DNA of 64,000 nucleotides from Naumannella cuiyingiana (GCF_013408305.1 NZ_JACBZS010000001.1:1178001-1242000); one strand, 5' to 3'; positions 17,408 to 26,069 are shown, numbered from the stretch's first letter. Notes: generated by a model from the letters alone, not told the origin. A program made the numbers and translations.

Positions 17408-18430
17408 TCAGAGTTGATCGCCGATGATCACGGGTTCGTTGACGAGGGTGATGCCCCAGCGCTCGCGTACGCCGTCGCGGATCTCGCGGGCCAGCGCGAG
17501 CAGGTCGACGGCGCGCGCGTCGCCCCGGTTGGTCAGGGCGAGCACGTGCTTGCCGGACAGGCGGGCGGCGCCGGTGCCGTGGCCCTTGTCGAAGCCGGCA
17601 TGGTCGATCAGCCAGGCCGCGCTGGTCTTCACCCGCCCGTCCGGCTGGGGAAAGCGCGGCGCGTCGGCCGGCAGCGCGTCGGCCGCGGCGGCGTCGATGA
17701 TCGGATTGGTGAAGAACGAGCCGGCGCTCCAGGTGTCGTGATCATCGGCATCGAGCACCATGCCCTTGCCGCGGCGCAGCGCGAGCACGGCCTCGCGCAC
17801 CCGCGTCGCCGGCGCCCGTTCGCCCTGCTCGACGCCCAGGCGCCGGGCCAGCTCCGCATAGCGGACCGGTGCGGAGAGATCGCCGATCGGCAACTGGAAC
17901 GTGACGTCGAGGACCACGAACCGGTCCGGATTCCCCTTGAACCTGCTGTGCCGGTAGGAGAAGCCGCAGTCGGCTCCGGCGAAGGTGACGATCCGTCGCT
18001 CGGCGCGATCCCACGTGCGCACCCGGGCGATGGTCTGGGCGACCTCCGCCCCGTAGGCGCCGACGTTCTGGATCGGCGTCGCGCCGACCAGCCCCGGGAT
18101 ACCGGAGAGCGCCTCCAACCCGGCCCAGCCGTGCTCAAGGGTGTGCGCGACGAATGCGTCCCATGGCTCACCGGCCTGCGCGGTGATCATCGCGCCGGAG
18201 CAGGAATCGACATCGGAGTCGATCCTGCGGTTCGCGATCACGATCACCCGGCCGTCGAAGCCGGCATCGGCGATCAGCAGGTTCGACCCGCCGCCGATCA
18301 GCAGCACCGGCGTACCCTGCTCGTCGGCCTCGGTGATCAACGCGACGAGTTCGTCGGCGCTGCGGGCGGTCGCCAACTCGCGGGCGGGGCCGCCGACCCG
18401 CAGCGTGGTCAGCTCGGCGAGATCAGTCAA
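17408..18430 (-). CDS. murB: UDP-N-acetylenolpyruvoylglucosamine reductase
   Basis: 340-residue FAD-dependent reductase that makes UDP-N-acetylmuramic acid for peptidoglycan. The FAD-binding core has LIGGGSNLLIADAGFDG and SGIPGLVGATPIQNVGAYG. The catalytic Ser lies in SAGSFFTNPI, Tyr in FSYRHSRFK, and the C-terminal Glu in LVNEPVIIG. HAGFDKGHG and LALTNRGDA also match. It overlaps hadB by 8 nt; linkage of hadAB with murB is common in actinobacteria. Confidence 0.96.
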   Translation of the reverse strand: MTDLAELTTLRVGGPARELATARSADELVALITEADEQGTPVLLIGGGSNLLIADAGFDGRVIVIANRRIDSDVDSCSGAMITAQAGEPWDAFVAHTLEHGWAGLEALSGIPGLVGATPIQNVGAYGAEVAQTIARVRTWDRAERRIVTFAGADCGFSYRHSRFKGNPDRFVVLDVTFQLPIGDLSAPVRYAELARRLGVEQGERAPATRVREAVLALRRGKGMVLDADDHDTWSAGSFFTNPIIDAAAADALPADAPRFPQPDGRVKTSAAWLIDHAGFDKGHGTGAARLSGKHVLALTNRGDARAVDLLALAREIRDGVRERWGITLVNEPVIIGDQL

Positions 18431-18830
18431 CGCGCACCTGCGCGCTGGCCTGGCCGAGCACCTTCTCCTCGCCGCACATCACCTCGAGCCTGATCGTCGC
18501 GATGCCGTCGGCGATCTCGGCGACCTCGCCGGTGACCACGAGCTCGACGCCGACGCCGTCGTCCGGCACGGGCACCGGCTTGCGGAACCGGGCGTACTGG
18601 CCCACCACCCGGCCCGGGCCGCCGACGGCATCGGTGACGGCGCGCATGGCGATCGCCAGGGTCAGCATGCCGTGGGCGATCACGCCGTCGAGGCCGAGCT
18701 CGCGCGCCGCATGATCGGAGTGGTGGATCGGGTTGAAGTCGCCGGAGGCGCCGGCGTAGCGGACCAGCGTGGTCCGGGTGACGGGCACCGTCAGCGGGCC
18801 GATCCGCTGGCCCTCGGCGAGGGCGGTCAT
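18423..18830 (-). CDS. hadB: MaoC-family hydroxyacyl dehydratase, HadB-like subunit
   Basis: 135-residue single hot-dog protein with the hydratase 2 motif SGDFNPIHHSDHAARELGLDG, whose Asp and His are catalytic, and VIAHGMLTLA. With HadA it forms the (3R)-hydroxyacyl-ACP dehydratase of type II fatty acid synthesis. Mycobacteria use it for mycolate elongation; other actinobacteria keep it without mycolates. It overlaps hadA by 4 nt and murB by 8 nt, so the three are one operon. Confidence 0.88.
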   Translation of the reverse strand: MTALAEGQRIGPLTVPVTRTTLVRYAGASGDFNPIHHSDHAARELGLDGVIAHGMLTLAIAMRAVTDAVGGPGRVVGQYARFRKPVPVPDDGVGVELVVTGEVAEIADGIATIRLEVMCGEEKVLGQASAQVRVD

Positions 18831-19276
18831 GCGGCGGCCTCGCGGTTGTGCACGAAGGTCGACTCCGCGGTGCAGATCTCCTCGCCGGCCGGCTCGGCCG
18901 GACCGCCCTCGACGGCGACGGTGGAGATCACCACGCGGATGCCGATGGTCTCGGTCGCGCCGCGGGTGCGCACGCTGGTGATCGTCAGTTGCGGGGCGAT
19001 GGTGTCGCCGGCGCGCAGCGGCCGCGACCAGTGGAAGCGTTGATCGGCATGCACGGTGCGGGCGAGGGAGAGCCCGAGCTCGGGATCGTCGAACATCGCC
19101 TGCCAGGCGTCGGCGGCCACGCTCATCACGAAGGTCGGCGGCGCGGCGGCATCGGCACCGCGATAGGCGGGGTCGGGGTCGCCGATGGCGTCGGCGAAGG
19201 CGGCAATCCGGCCGGCGCTGACCGGGGTCGGGTCGCCGGGCGGATAGCTGCGGCCCACGTGCTCGGCTGAGATCAT
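18827..19276 (-). CDS. hadA: MaoC-like FAS1-type dehydratase N-domain protein, HadA-like subunit
   Basis: 149-residue hot-dog protein without the catalytic Asp-His pair, as expected for the scaffold/substrate-binding HadA subunit. Recognisable segments are GRIAAFADAIGDPDPAYRG, APPTFVMSVAADAW and HADQRFHWSRPLRAGDTI. It is first gene of hadA-hadB-murB. TACCGT (19283-19288) ends 6 nt before the ATG and no ribosome binding site is visible, so it is probably leaderless. In mycobacteria rpmG lies just upstream; here about 11 kb of other genes intervene. Confidence 0.86.
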   Translation of the reverse strand: MISAEHVGRSYPPGDPTPVSAGRIAAFADAIGDPDPAYRGADAAAPPTFVMSVAADAWQAMFDDPELGLSLARTVHADQRFHWSRPLRAGDTIAPQLTITSVRTRGATETIGIRVVISTVAVEGGPAEPAGEEICTAESTFVHNREAAA

Positions 19277-19282
19277 GGCGCC

Positions 19283-19288
19283 ACGGTA
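19283..19288 (-). promoter_or_regulatory. -10 box of hadA-hadB-murB
   Basis: TACCGT on the minus strand, 6 nt before the hadA ATG at 19276, matches TANNNT at leaderless spacing. Confidence 0.45.
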
Positions 19289-19297
19289 CCGGCCCGC

Positions 19298-20371
19298 TCA
19301 GCGCGGGGCGGTGGTGCTGTTGCCGATCAGCAGGCGGTAGGGGGCCGGCTCATCGGCGAGTTTCTCGCCCCGGGCCAGCGCGAGCATCATCTCGGCCAGT
19401 CGCCGGCCCTGCGCCTGACCGCCCTGGTCGATCGTGGTCAGGGTGACCGGCAGCCACGGCAGGTCGACCCCGTCGAAGCCGGTGACGCTGAGATCGTCGG
19501 GTACGCGCAGGCCGAGATCCTCCGCCGCCCGGATCACGCCGGCGGCCAGCGTGTCGGCCTGGGTGATGATCGCGGTCGGGCGCGGGTCGGCCGCCAGCAG
19601 GGCGCGCGCGGCAGCCTGGCCACCCTCGATGGAGACCGGGGCCGTGATCATCGGCCCGTCGGGAAAGACGTCGCGAAAGCCGCGCACCCGCTGCTGGGCG
19701 TCGGGGAAGTCGGAGCAGGTCACCTCCGCCGGCCCGAACGGCCGCGGCGTACCCACCGCGTACTCCGCCACGTTCAGCGGCATCGCGATGTGCGCGACGC
19801 GGGTGTGGCCGAGGTCGCGGACGTGGGCGGCCACCTCCGCCTGCGCGGCGCGGTTGTCGACGGTCAGTTGGACGACCCGGTCGTCCTCGGGTGCGCCGGT
19901 GCCGACCATCGGTACGCCGCGACCCGCCAGGTGTTCGACGACCGGATTGCTCCGCGGGCCGCAGAGCGGGAACGCGACGGCATCCAGCGCGGTGCCGGCA
20001 ATCTGGTCGATCGCCGCCTCCGGATCGCTGCCGGACTGCGCGATCAGCAACAACCCGGTCGAGGTGTTGTCCAGGCCGGTCATGATCCCGTCCAACAGGC
20101 CGAGCGCGTACGGATCGCGCAGCGCCTGCATCAGCGTGCCCTCGCCGATCACGCCGACCACGCCGGCCCGGCCCCGGCGCAGCGATCGGGCGATGGGATC
20201 GGGGCCCGCATAGTCGAGTTCGGCCGCGGCGATCCGGACCCTGGCGGCCATCTCGTCCGAGACCGGTCCACGGCCGCTGAACACCAGCGACGCGGTGGAC
20301 ACCGCGACGCCGGCCCGCGCCGCGACCTGCTTGAGGGTCGGGCGCCGGGCGGCCTGGTCGACCTGGCTCAT
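19298..20371 (-). CDS. LacI-family transcriptional regulator
   Basis: 357 residues. N-terminal LacI helix-turn-helix (TLKQVAARAGVAVSTASLVFSGRG) with the hinge-helix region ELDYAGPDPIARSLRRGR is followed by a periplasmic-binding-protein-like sensor domain (VGVIGEGTL, DGIMTGLDNT, SVTGFDGVDLPWL, LTTIDQGG). It probably represses a sugar-uptake gene set, but no such genes adjoin it, so its targets are elsewhere. The -10 box TAGCAT (20379-20384) lies 7 nt before the ATG, inside the end of the convergent-side methyltransferase gene. Confidence 0.9.
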   Translation of the reverse strand: MSQVDQAARRPTLKQVAARAGVAVSTASLVFSGRGPVSDEMAARVRIAAAELDYAGPDPIARSLRRGRAGVVGVIGEGTLMQALRDPYALGLLDGIMTGLDNTSTGLLLIAQSGSDPEAAIDQIAGTALDAVAFPLCGPRSNPVVEHLAGRGVPMVGTGAPEDDRVVQLTVDNRAAQAEVAAHVRDLGHTRVAHIAMPLNVAEYAVGTPRPFGPAEVTCSDFPDAQQRVRGFRDVFPDGPMITAPVSIEGGQAAARALLAADPRPTAIITQADTLAAGVIRAAEDLGLRVPDDLSVTGFDGVDLPWLPVTLTTIDQGGQAQGRRLAEMMLALARGEKLADEPAPYRLLIGNSTTAPR

Positions 20372-20378
20372 GTCGCGG

Positions 20379-20384
20379 ATGCTA
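20379..20384 (-). promoter_or_regulatory. -10 box of the LacI-family gene
   Basis: TAGCAT on the minus strand, 7 nt before ATG 20371, and no ribosome binding site. It overlaps the stop codon of the upstream methyltransferase gene (20382-20384), so the LacI gene can be transcribed separately from the ABC operon ahead of it. Confidence 0.55.
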
Positions 20385-20963
20385 CCCGCGCCGGCTCGCC
20401 TCGATCACCAGCAGCGGCAGCTCGACGCCCAGCAGCGGGGTGATCGCGTGGCGGGCGACCCGGTCCAGCCGCAGCGGGCTCGCCGCGACCGCCGCCTCGG
20501 GATCGCGCAGCGGGTCGCAGCCGTGGTCGAGCAGGCGGGTCGCGGGTCGGAGCAGGCGCTGGAGCGTCCGCGCCGCAGTGCCGCGCGGCGCGGCGCCGTG
20601 TTCGGCGAGCACCACCCGCCCGCCCGGGCGCAGGACGCGGTACGCCTCGGCGAGGGCGCGCGCCACCTCGTCCACGCTGCACAGGACGGTCGTGGCGAGC
20701 ACGGCATCGACGCTCGCGTCGGGCAGCGGAACGGCCTCGGCGCGCGCGGCGAGCGGCGCGGCCGGATGGCCGCTGGCGCGGGCGCGGACGGCAAGTCGAT
20801 CGCGCAGGCGGCGGTTCGGCTCCAGCCCGATCCAGGCGATGCCCGGCGCCAGCCGGGCGAAGTTGGCGCCGCGCCCGGCGCCGAGCTCGAGCACCCGGCC
20901 GCGCAGCGCCGCGACGGCCCGGTCGCGATCGCGTTCGAAACCCGCCAGCCCCTCGTTGATCAT
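20382..20963 (-). CDS. Class I SAM-dependent methyltransferase
   Basis: 193 residues with a SAM-binding motif I VLELGAGRGANFARL, an acidic motif II (IGLEPNRRL), VDAVLATTVLCSVDEVARAL, and RVLRPGGRVVLAEHGA. These match UbiE/Methyltransf_11 small-molecule methyltransferases. It starts in an ATGA overlap with the ABC permease gene, so it is the third gene of an ATPase-permease-methyltransferase operon. A role in modifying or detoxifying the exported compound is an inference from that coupling. Confidence 0.85.
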   Translation of the reverse strand: MINEGLAGFERDRDRAVAALRGRVLELGAGRGANFARLAPGIAWIGLEPNRRLRDRLAVRARASGHPAAPLAARAEAVPLPDASVDAVLATTVLCSVDEVARALAEAYRVLRPGGRVVLAEHGAAPRGTAARTLQRLLRPATRLLDHGCDPLRDPEAAVAASPLRLDRVARHAITPLLGVELPLLVIEASRRG

Positions 20964-21793
20964 CAGCGGGTGATCTTGCGCGGGAACAGCCAGCCGCACA
21001 AGGCGCCGCAGGCGATGATCAGCCCGACGCACCAGGCGAGCGCGCCGATCCCGACGCCCGGCGAGACCGGCGTACCCTGCAGGAAGCCGCGCAGGGTCTC
21101 GATGACGAGCGTGTAGGGCTGATTGGCGGCGAAGACCTGCAGCCAGCCGGGCATCGTCTGCACCGGCACGAAGCCGCTGGAGACGTAGGGCAGGATGAAG
21201 AACAAGAAGCCGTAGCCGGCAGCGTTCTCCGGCGATCCGGAGATCAGGCCGATGGTGGCCATGATCGTGGTGATGGTCAGGATGTAGATCATCATCAGGC
21301 CGAGTGCGGCGAGCAGCGACAGCGCTCCCCCGGTCGGTCGGTAGCCGAGCAGCAGCGCCACGCCGAGGACGACGGAGGAACCGATCAGATTGCGCACCAT
21401 GCTCGCCGCCACGTGTCCGACGAGCGCGGTGGCCGAGGCGATCGGCAGGGTCCGGAAGCGATTCATCACACCGGTGGACAGATCGCGGCTGACCGCCGCG
21501 GCGACGGAGGCTGCGCCTTGGGTGGCGCACAGCACCAGCACCCCGGGCACGACGTAGTCGAGATAGCCGGGACCGAGGATCGCCCCGCCGAAGATGTAGG
21601 TGAACATCAACATCAGCGTGAGCGGCAGGACGATCGCCATCACGATGCCCTCGCCGTCGCGCAGGCTGTGGCGCAGGCTGCGCCCGGCAAAGATCGCCCC
21701 TGAGTGCAGCGGCGAGACACCCCGCGCGGTGAGGTCGCGCGCGGTGTGGTCGCCTCGGGTGTGGTCGCGTCGGGTGAGTTGGTCCGTGCTCAT
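20963..21793 (-). CDS. ABC-2 type drug exporter permease (DrrB-like)
   Basis: 276-residue permease with six hydrophobic segments and the ABC-2 signature region (VSRDLSTGVMNRFRTLPIASATALVGH). The N-terminus contains a short repeat, RRDHTRGDHTARDLTARG, encoded by repeated GTGGTCGC-like DNA. It is translationally coupled to the ATPase (overlap 21790-21793) and to the methyltransferase. It resembles daunorubicin-resistance permeases; the substrate is unknown. Confidence 0.87.
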   Translation of the reverse strand: MSTDQLTRRDHTRGDHTARDLTARGVSPLHSGAIFAGRSLRHSLRDGEGIVMAIVLPLTLMLMFTYIFGGAILGPGYLDYVVPGVLVLCATQGAASVAAAVSRDLSTGVMNRFRTLPIASATALVGHVAASMVRNLIGSSVVLGVALLLGYRPTGGALSLLAALGLMMIYILTITTIMATIGLISGSPENAAGYGFLFFILPYVSSGFVPVQTMPGWLQVFAANQPYTLVIETLRGFLQGTPVSPGVGIGALAWCVGLIIACGALCGWLFPRKITR

Positions 21794-22701
21794 CGGGCAC
21801 CTCCGGTGATCATCTCGGGCCGATCGGCAGGGCGATCGGCGCGCTGGCGCGCGGTGAGGGCGAGGAAGACGTCGTCGAGGGTGGGCTGGCGCAGCTCGAG
21901 GCGGGCGGCCGGGTCATGCGGGGGAAGTTGGCGCAGGGCGGCGGCGACCGCGTCCGGCGTACCGTCCGTCGGAGCCTCGTGCAACACCTCACCCGTGGGC
22001 AGCACCAGGGCGAGGGATTCGCCGCCGACGATCGCCTTGAGCCGGCTCGCGGTGCCGTCGGCGACGATCCGGCCGCCGTCGAGGATCGCGATCCGGTCGG
22101 CCAGCGCCTCGGCCTCCTCGAGGTACTGCGTGGTCAGGAAGATCGTCGTGCCGTCGGCGGCGAGCGCGAGGACATCGCGCCAGACCTGTTGCCGGCTCTC
22201 CAGATCGAGCCCGGTGGTCGGCTCATCGAGGAACAGCACGGCGGGCCTGGTGATCATGCTGGCGGCCAGGTCGAGGCGACGCTTCATCCCGCCGGAATAG
22301 GTGTTCGCGGCCCGGCCGGCCGCGTCGGCGAGCCCGAACTGGTCGAGCAGTTCGGCGGCGCGGCGACGAGCGACGGCGGCGGGCAGCCCCCGCAGCCGGC
22401 CGAAGAGCACCAGATTCTCCCGACCGGTGAGCAGTTCGTCGATCGCGGCGAACTGTCCCGTGGTGCTGATCGCCGCGCGCAGCCGGCGGCGGTCGCGGGC
22501 GACATCGTGACCCGCCACCCGCGCGGTGCCCGCATCGGCGCGGATCAGCGTGGTCAGGATGCTGACCAGCGTGGTCTTGCCCGCTCCGTTGCGGCCGAGC
22601 AGCGCGAACACGCCACCGTCGATGCGTAGCGTCAGGTCGTCCAGCACCCGGTTGGCGCCGAAGCTCTTGGCGAGCCCGTGGGTTTCGATCGTGCCGTCCA
22701 T
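21790..22701 (-). CDS. ABC exporter ATP-binding protein (DrrA-like)
   Basis: 303 residues from ATG 22701, which follows a GGAGGGAGAGGGG ribosome binding site. It has Walker A GRNGAGKTT, the complete DrrA-type signature YSGGMKRRLDLA, Walker B AVLFLDEPTTGLD, and LTTQYLEEAEALADRI, then the DrrA C-terminal domain (PTLDDVFLALT). It is the first gene of a three-gene exporter operon and is divergent from a TetR gene. Palindromic repeat copy 2 begins 20 nt upstream of this ATG. Confidence 0.9.
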   Translation of the reverse strand: MDGTIETHGLAKSFGANRVLDDLTLRIDGGVFALLGRNGAGKTTLVSILTTLIRADAGTARVAGHDVARDRRRLRAAISTTGQFAAIDELLTGRENLVLFGRLRGLPAAVARRRAAELLDQFGLADAAGRAANTYSGGMKRRLDLAASMITRPAVLFLDEPTTGLDLESRQQVWRDVLALAADGTTIFLTTQYLEEAEALADRIAILDGGRIVADGTASRLKAIVGGESLALVLPTGEVLHEAPTDGTPDAVAAALRQLPPHDPAARLELRQPTLDDVFLALTARQRADRPADRPEMITGGAR

Positions 22702-22720
22702 TGCCCCTCTCCCTCCATTT

Positions 22721-22776
22721 GTGTCGTCAGTTATCGCCGCCTGCGGCCTCGCCGAGGGGGCGATAACTGACGACAC
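22721..22776. repeat. Palindromic repeat, copy 2
   Basis: Two perfect 18-nt arms, GTGTCGTCAGTTATCGCC (22721-22738) and its complement (22759-22776), around a 20-nt centre. Unlike copies 1 and 4 the stem does not extend outward or inward without mismatches. It lies in the divergent region between the DrrA-like ATPase (start 22701) and the TetR gene (start 22888), so it is upstream of both genes and cannot be a terminator for either. Confidence 0.95.
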
Positions 22777-22841
22777 GATTTCTGCGTACTGAATAAACTG
22801 TTTTGTCCGCACACAGCGTGGCACGAAACTGTGTGCCCTGC

Positions 22842-22880
22842 AAGCAGTATGTGGGGAAAGCAGTATGTCTGGCATACAGT
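22842..22880 (+). promoter_or_regulatory. TetR operator candidate and -10 box
   Basis: An 11-nt direct repeat AAGCAGTATGT (22842-22852 and 22858-22868) runs into GTATG-TCTGG-CATAC, an inverted repeat, and then TACAGT (22875-22880), a -10 box 7 nt before ATG 22888. A second dyad, CACACAG...CTGTGTG, lies just upstream (about 22810-22835). The cluster is a likely autoregulatory site controlling the TetR gene and perhaps the divergent exporter. Confidence 0.55.
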
Positions 22881-22887
22881 GACCCGC

Positions 22888-23826
22888 ATGACGGATGAGC
22901 TGCCGCGGGCGCTGGCGATCGCCTGGGGGATGGAGACCTCGCCCAGCCGCGGGCCGAAGCGCGAGCTGAGCCACGAGAGCATCGTCGATGCGGCGATCGA
23001 GATCGCGAACGCCGAAGGACTCGCGGCGTTGACGATGCAGCGGGTGGCGAAGTCATTCGGCTTCACCACAATGGCGCTCTACCGCTACGTCTCCAGCAAG
23101 GACGACCTGCAGATTTTGATGCTCGACCGGGCGAACGCCCAGGCCGCCGACGCGGTGATCGACGCCACCGACTGGCGCGCCGGGCTGCGCGACTGGATGG
23201 ACGCGGTGCGGGCGACGCTGCACGCGCACCCGTGGCTCTTCGAGCTGTACGCCAGTGGCGCCGGCGTGAACCAGCTCGCGCTGCCCAACATGATGCGGAT
23301 GACCGACAACGGCCTGCGCGCGATGCGTACGCTCGACCTGCCGCTCGCCGCCAAGCTCGACGTGATCACCCGGCTGTCGGTGCTGGCGACCGAGTCGGTC
23401 AGCCAGGAGTTGGCGCGCCGCGACCCGAGCACCAATCTCGACCCGATGGCCGTGGAGGCGATCCGGGAAGTGGCGACCGCCGAACGCTTTCCCGACCTGC
23501 ACCCGTCGATCGCCGACGGCAGCTACTTCGACGGCTGCACCGAGCTGGGCGACCCGGACAATCTCCGGACCGAGCTCGATTCCTTCTTCGACCGGCTCGA
23601 AACGCAGGCCCGGACCGGTCCCCCGGCCACCCCTGCGCCGCTCACCCCGGACGCCGCGGCGGCCGTTGCCGAACGCGAATGGCGCGAGGCCGTCGCCCTG
23701 CGCAAGCGGGCGACCGAACGGGTCAACGAGGCCTCCCGGATCGAGGCCGCGAAGCACGTCGAGTACACCGCAGCGAAGGAGTTCGCCAAGGCATCGGCAA
23801 AGGCCGCCCGATCCGGGCGGGGGTGA
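22888..23826 (+). CDS. TetR-family transcriptional regulator
   Basis: 312 residues from ATG 22888, supported by the -10 box TACAGT. The helix-turn-helix is SIVDAAIEIANAEGLAALTMQRVAKSFGFTTMALYRYVSSKDDL. The long C-terminal domain resembles TetR_C of tetracycline-class regulators. About 70 extra residues at the end form a charged helix (AVAEREWREAVALRKRATERV) rich in Ala/Lys/Glu. It is divergent from the DrrAB-like exporter and probably represses it, releasing on binding the exported compound. Confidence 0.88.
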   Translation: MTDELPRALAIAWGMETSPSRGPKRELSHESIVDAAIEIANAEGLAALTMQRVAKSFGFTTMALYRYVSSKDDLQILMLDRANAQAADAVIDATDWRAGLRDWMDAVRATLHAHPWLFELYASGAGVNQLALPNMMRMTDNGLRAMRTLDLPLAAKLDVITRLSVLATESVSQELARRDPSTNLDPMAVEAIREVATAERFPDLHPSIADGSYFDGCTELGDPDNLRTELDSFFDRLETQARTGPPATPAPLTPDAAAAVAEREWREAVALRKRATERVNEASRIEAAKHVEYTAAKEFAKASAKAARSGRG

Positions 23827-23852
23827 GCCCGCCTCCCGATCGACCATGATCA

Positions 23853-25166
23853 TCATCTGCTCACCGCAGCCCGCTCGGCGAACACCGTGACCCCCACCGT
23901 CAGCGCTGCGCCGATCGCGATCATCAACAGGTAGGGCCCCGGGGCGGCCGCGGCCCGGACATCACCCAGTTTCGCGATCGCGAACGGGATCACCGCCACC
24001 ACGGCGCCGAGCGTGCTGGCCAGGGTCGCCACGGCGAGGCCAACCAACGTCTCACAAAGGAGCATGGCCCGCACCTGCGGCTCGGTCGCGCCGACCGATG
24101 ACATGGTCGCAAGCTCGCCACGTCGCCCGTTGATCGCGGCGATCAGATTGTTGGCCAACGCGATCGCCATGAACGCGGCGATCAACACGACAACCAGGTA
24201 GTTGATCGATGCCATCACCACGCCGATCCCGCCGGCGCCTCCGTTCGCGGCATTCTCGATCCCTTGCATGGTGAGGATTCCCGTGGACACCCCGAGAAAC
24301 AGCGTCAGGAATGTGACCGCCGGTCGGATCCGATCCGGCACGGTGCGCAGGTTGATCCGTGCCAGGTGCCAGCTCGCCGAACGACCCGTCGGCAGCAATC
24401 GCAGCACGCGCTCCGCGAGCCCAACCAGCTCGCGGGCCAACAGGCACAGACCGACGGCAACCAGCACACAGCCCGGCCCGGTTGCCGCGGTGGCATAGAC
24501 ACTGGATGCGGGCATCGCCAGCGAGCTTGCCGAGGAGATCAGGCCGATCATGATCAATGCCGCCGCCACGATTCGGCGTACCCGGCCCGAGCGGGACGCA
24601 CGATCGCTCGGACCGGCGGCCTCGACAGGGCTCCGCGCGGCCAGCGTACGCGCGCCGAGATACCCGCCCGCGATGCTGGCGAGCACGATCAGCCCCGCGG
24701 CGAGGACCGGCCAGCCCAGGCCGGGACGATACGCAGATTCCGGGTGGATCAGCCCGACATCGCGGACCTGCGCGACGATCACCCAGCCGACCAGATAGCT
24801 CACCGCCACGCCGGGCAGCGCCGCGGCCAGGGCGACCGCCGCGGTCTCCAGCGCGACCATCCGGCGGACCTGCCCCGGAGTGGCACCGATCAGGCGCATC
24901 CCGCCGATCTCTTCGGTACGCCCGTCGAGCGCGACCCCCACCGTGGAGACCACTGCGAACACCACGATCGCCAGGATCCAACTGCCCATGATCGCCGGGA
25001 ACTGGGTGAGGAACGGCCGATCGGCATCGTTCGCGCCGGGCGCCAGACCGCTCGCCAGGATGCCGGCCATGCCTGCCACGAGCGCGGTACCGACGAGGCC
25101 GACCAGGCCGGTGGCCAGCAACGAACGCCGGTGGTACGCCGCCGACTGCAGCGCGACGCTGATCAT
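23853..25166 (-). CDS. FtsX/MacB-type ABC transporter permease
   Basis: 437-residue permease with two FtsX-type halves. The first contains GVALDGRTEEIGGMRLIGATPGQVRRMVALE, the second INGRRGELATMSSVGATEPQVRAMLLCE; this paired RLIGAT/SSVGAT arrangement is diagnostic. About eight membrane segments. It overlaps the ATPase gene by 4 nt. It is part of a two-gene exporter probably controlled by the divergent TetR at 26070. The substrate (lipid, peptide or drug) is unknown. Confidence 0.87.
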   Translation of the reverse strand: MISVALQSAAYHRRSLLATGLVGLVGTALVAGMAGILASGLAPGANDADRPFLTQFPAIMGSWILAIVVFAVVSTVGVALDGRTEEIGGMRLIGATPGQVRRMVALETAAVALAAALPGVAVSYLVGWVIVAQVRDVGLIHPESAYRPGLGWPVLAAGLIVLASIAGGYLGARTLAARSPVEAAGPSDRASRSGRVRRIVAAALIMIGLISSASSLAMPASSVYATAATGPGCVLVAVGLCLLARELVGLAERVLRLLPTGRSASWHLARINLRTVPDRIRPAVTFLTLFLGVSTGILTMQGIENAANGGAGGIGVVMASINYLVVVLIAAFMAIALANNLIAAINGRRGELATMSSVGATEPQVRAMLLCETLVGLAVATLASTLGAVVAVIPFAIAKLGDVRAAAAPGPYLLMIAIGAALTVGVTVFAERAAVSR

Positions 25167-25975
25167 CGTCCCGCCTCGGCTGCTTCGCGTTCGGCGTTCT
25201 CGATCAGCACCGCCATCCGCGCGGCCACGGCGCGCGCAGACGGCTCGCCGACGCGATCGACGAGCCGCCCGTCGGCGAGGAACAGCACCTCATCGGAGCT
25301 GCCGGCGGCCGACGGATCGTGGGTGACCATGACGATGGTCTGGCCGGCATCGGCCAGGCTGCGGAGCAGGCCCAGCACCTCGCGCGCGCTGTGCAGGTCC
25401 AGCGCGCCGGTCGGTTCGTCGGCGAAGACGATCGACGGTTCGGTGATCAGCGCGCGGGCGATCGCCACCCGTTGCCGTTGACCTCCCGAAAGCTGGTTCG
25501 GCCGGTGCCGGGCTCGCTGACCGAGGCCGACCCGGTCGAGCAGCTCGACGGTTGCCCGGCGATCGGGGCGGCGTCCGTCCAGACGCAGCGGCAGCTCGAC
25601 GTTCTCGGCGGCGGTCAGCGCGGGCAGCAGGTTGAATGACTGGAACACGAATCCGAGCTCGCGACGGCGTAGCTCGGCGAGCCGGGTCTGGTCCAGGCCA
25701 CCGAGCACCTGGCCGGCCAGTTCGACCCGGCCGCCGGTCGGCGACTGGAGCCCTGCGGAACAGTGCAGCAACGTGGTCTTGCCCGAGCCGGACGGGCCCA
25801 TGATCGCGGTGAAGGAGCCGCGCGCGATCGTGAGGTCGATGCCGCGCAGTGCGTGCACGGGACCCGCGTCACCCGGATAGGCGCAGGCGAGCCCGCGCAA
25901 CCGGAGCGCGGGCGCGCCCGGCTGACTGGAAGCCGATCGCCGCGGCGCGGGACCTCGGCGGTTGGTGTCGTTCAT
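25163..25975 (-). CDS. LolD/MacB-type ABC transporter ATP-binding protein
   Basis: 270 residues from ATG 25975. Walker A GPSGSGKTTLLHC, Q-loop VFQSFNLLPALTAAENVELPL, signature LSGGQRQRVAIARAL, Walker B SIVFADEPTGALD, and H-loop VMVTHD are intact and typical of the MacB/LolD group. It powers the FtsX-type permease encoded downstream. An upstream in-frame extension to 26050 crosses the operator region and is unlikely to be translated. Confidence 0.92.
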   Translation of the reverse strand: MNDTNRRGPAPRRSASSQPGAPALRLRGLACAYPGDAGPVHALRGIDLTIARGSFTAIMGPSGSGKTTLLHCSAGLQSPTGGRVELAGQVLGGLDQTRLAELRRRELGFVFQSFNLLPALTAAENVELPLRLDGRRPDRRATVELLDRVGLGQRARHRPNQLSGGQRQRVAIARALITEPSIVFADEPTGALDLHSAREVLGLLRSLADAGQTIVMVTHDPSAAGSSDEVLFLADGRLVDRVGEPSARAVAARMAVLIENAEREAAEAGR

Positions 25976-26016
25976 GGATGGCCCGTTTCTCGCCGGCGGT
26001 CGCTCGCCGCCGGTTG

Positions 26017-26060
26017 ATACGAGCGTATGAAACATATGTATGAAATGCAAATGTTAGCAT
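26017..26060. promoter_or_regulatory. TetR operator candidate in divergent promoter
   Basis: This is an AT-rich island in GC-rich DNA. It holds the dyad ATACG-AG-CGTAT (26017-26028), a direct repeat GTATGAAA (26025-26032 and 26038-26045) and the -10 box TAGCAT (26055-26060), 9 nt before the TetR ATG at 26070. It lies between the MacB-like exporter and its divergent TetR gene, the usual place for an operator serving both. Confidence 0.5.
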
Positions 26061-26069
26061 CCTCGAGCG

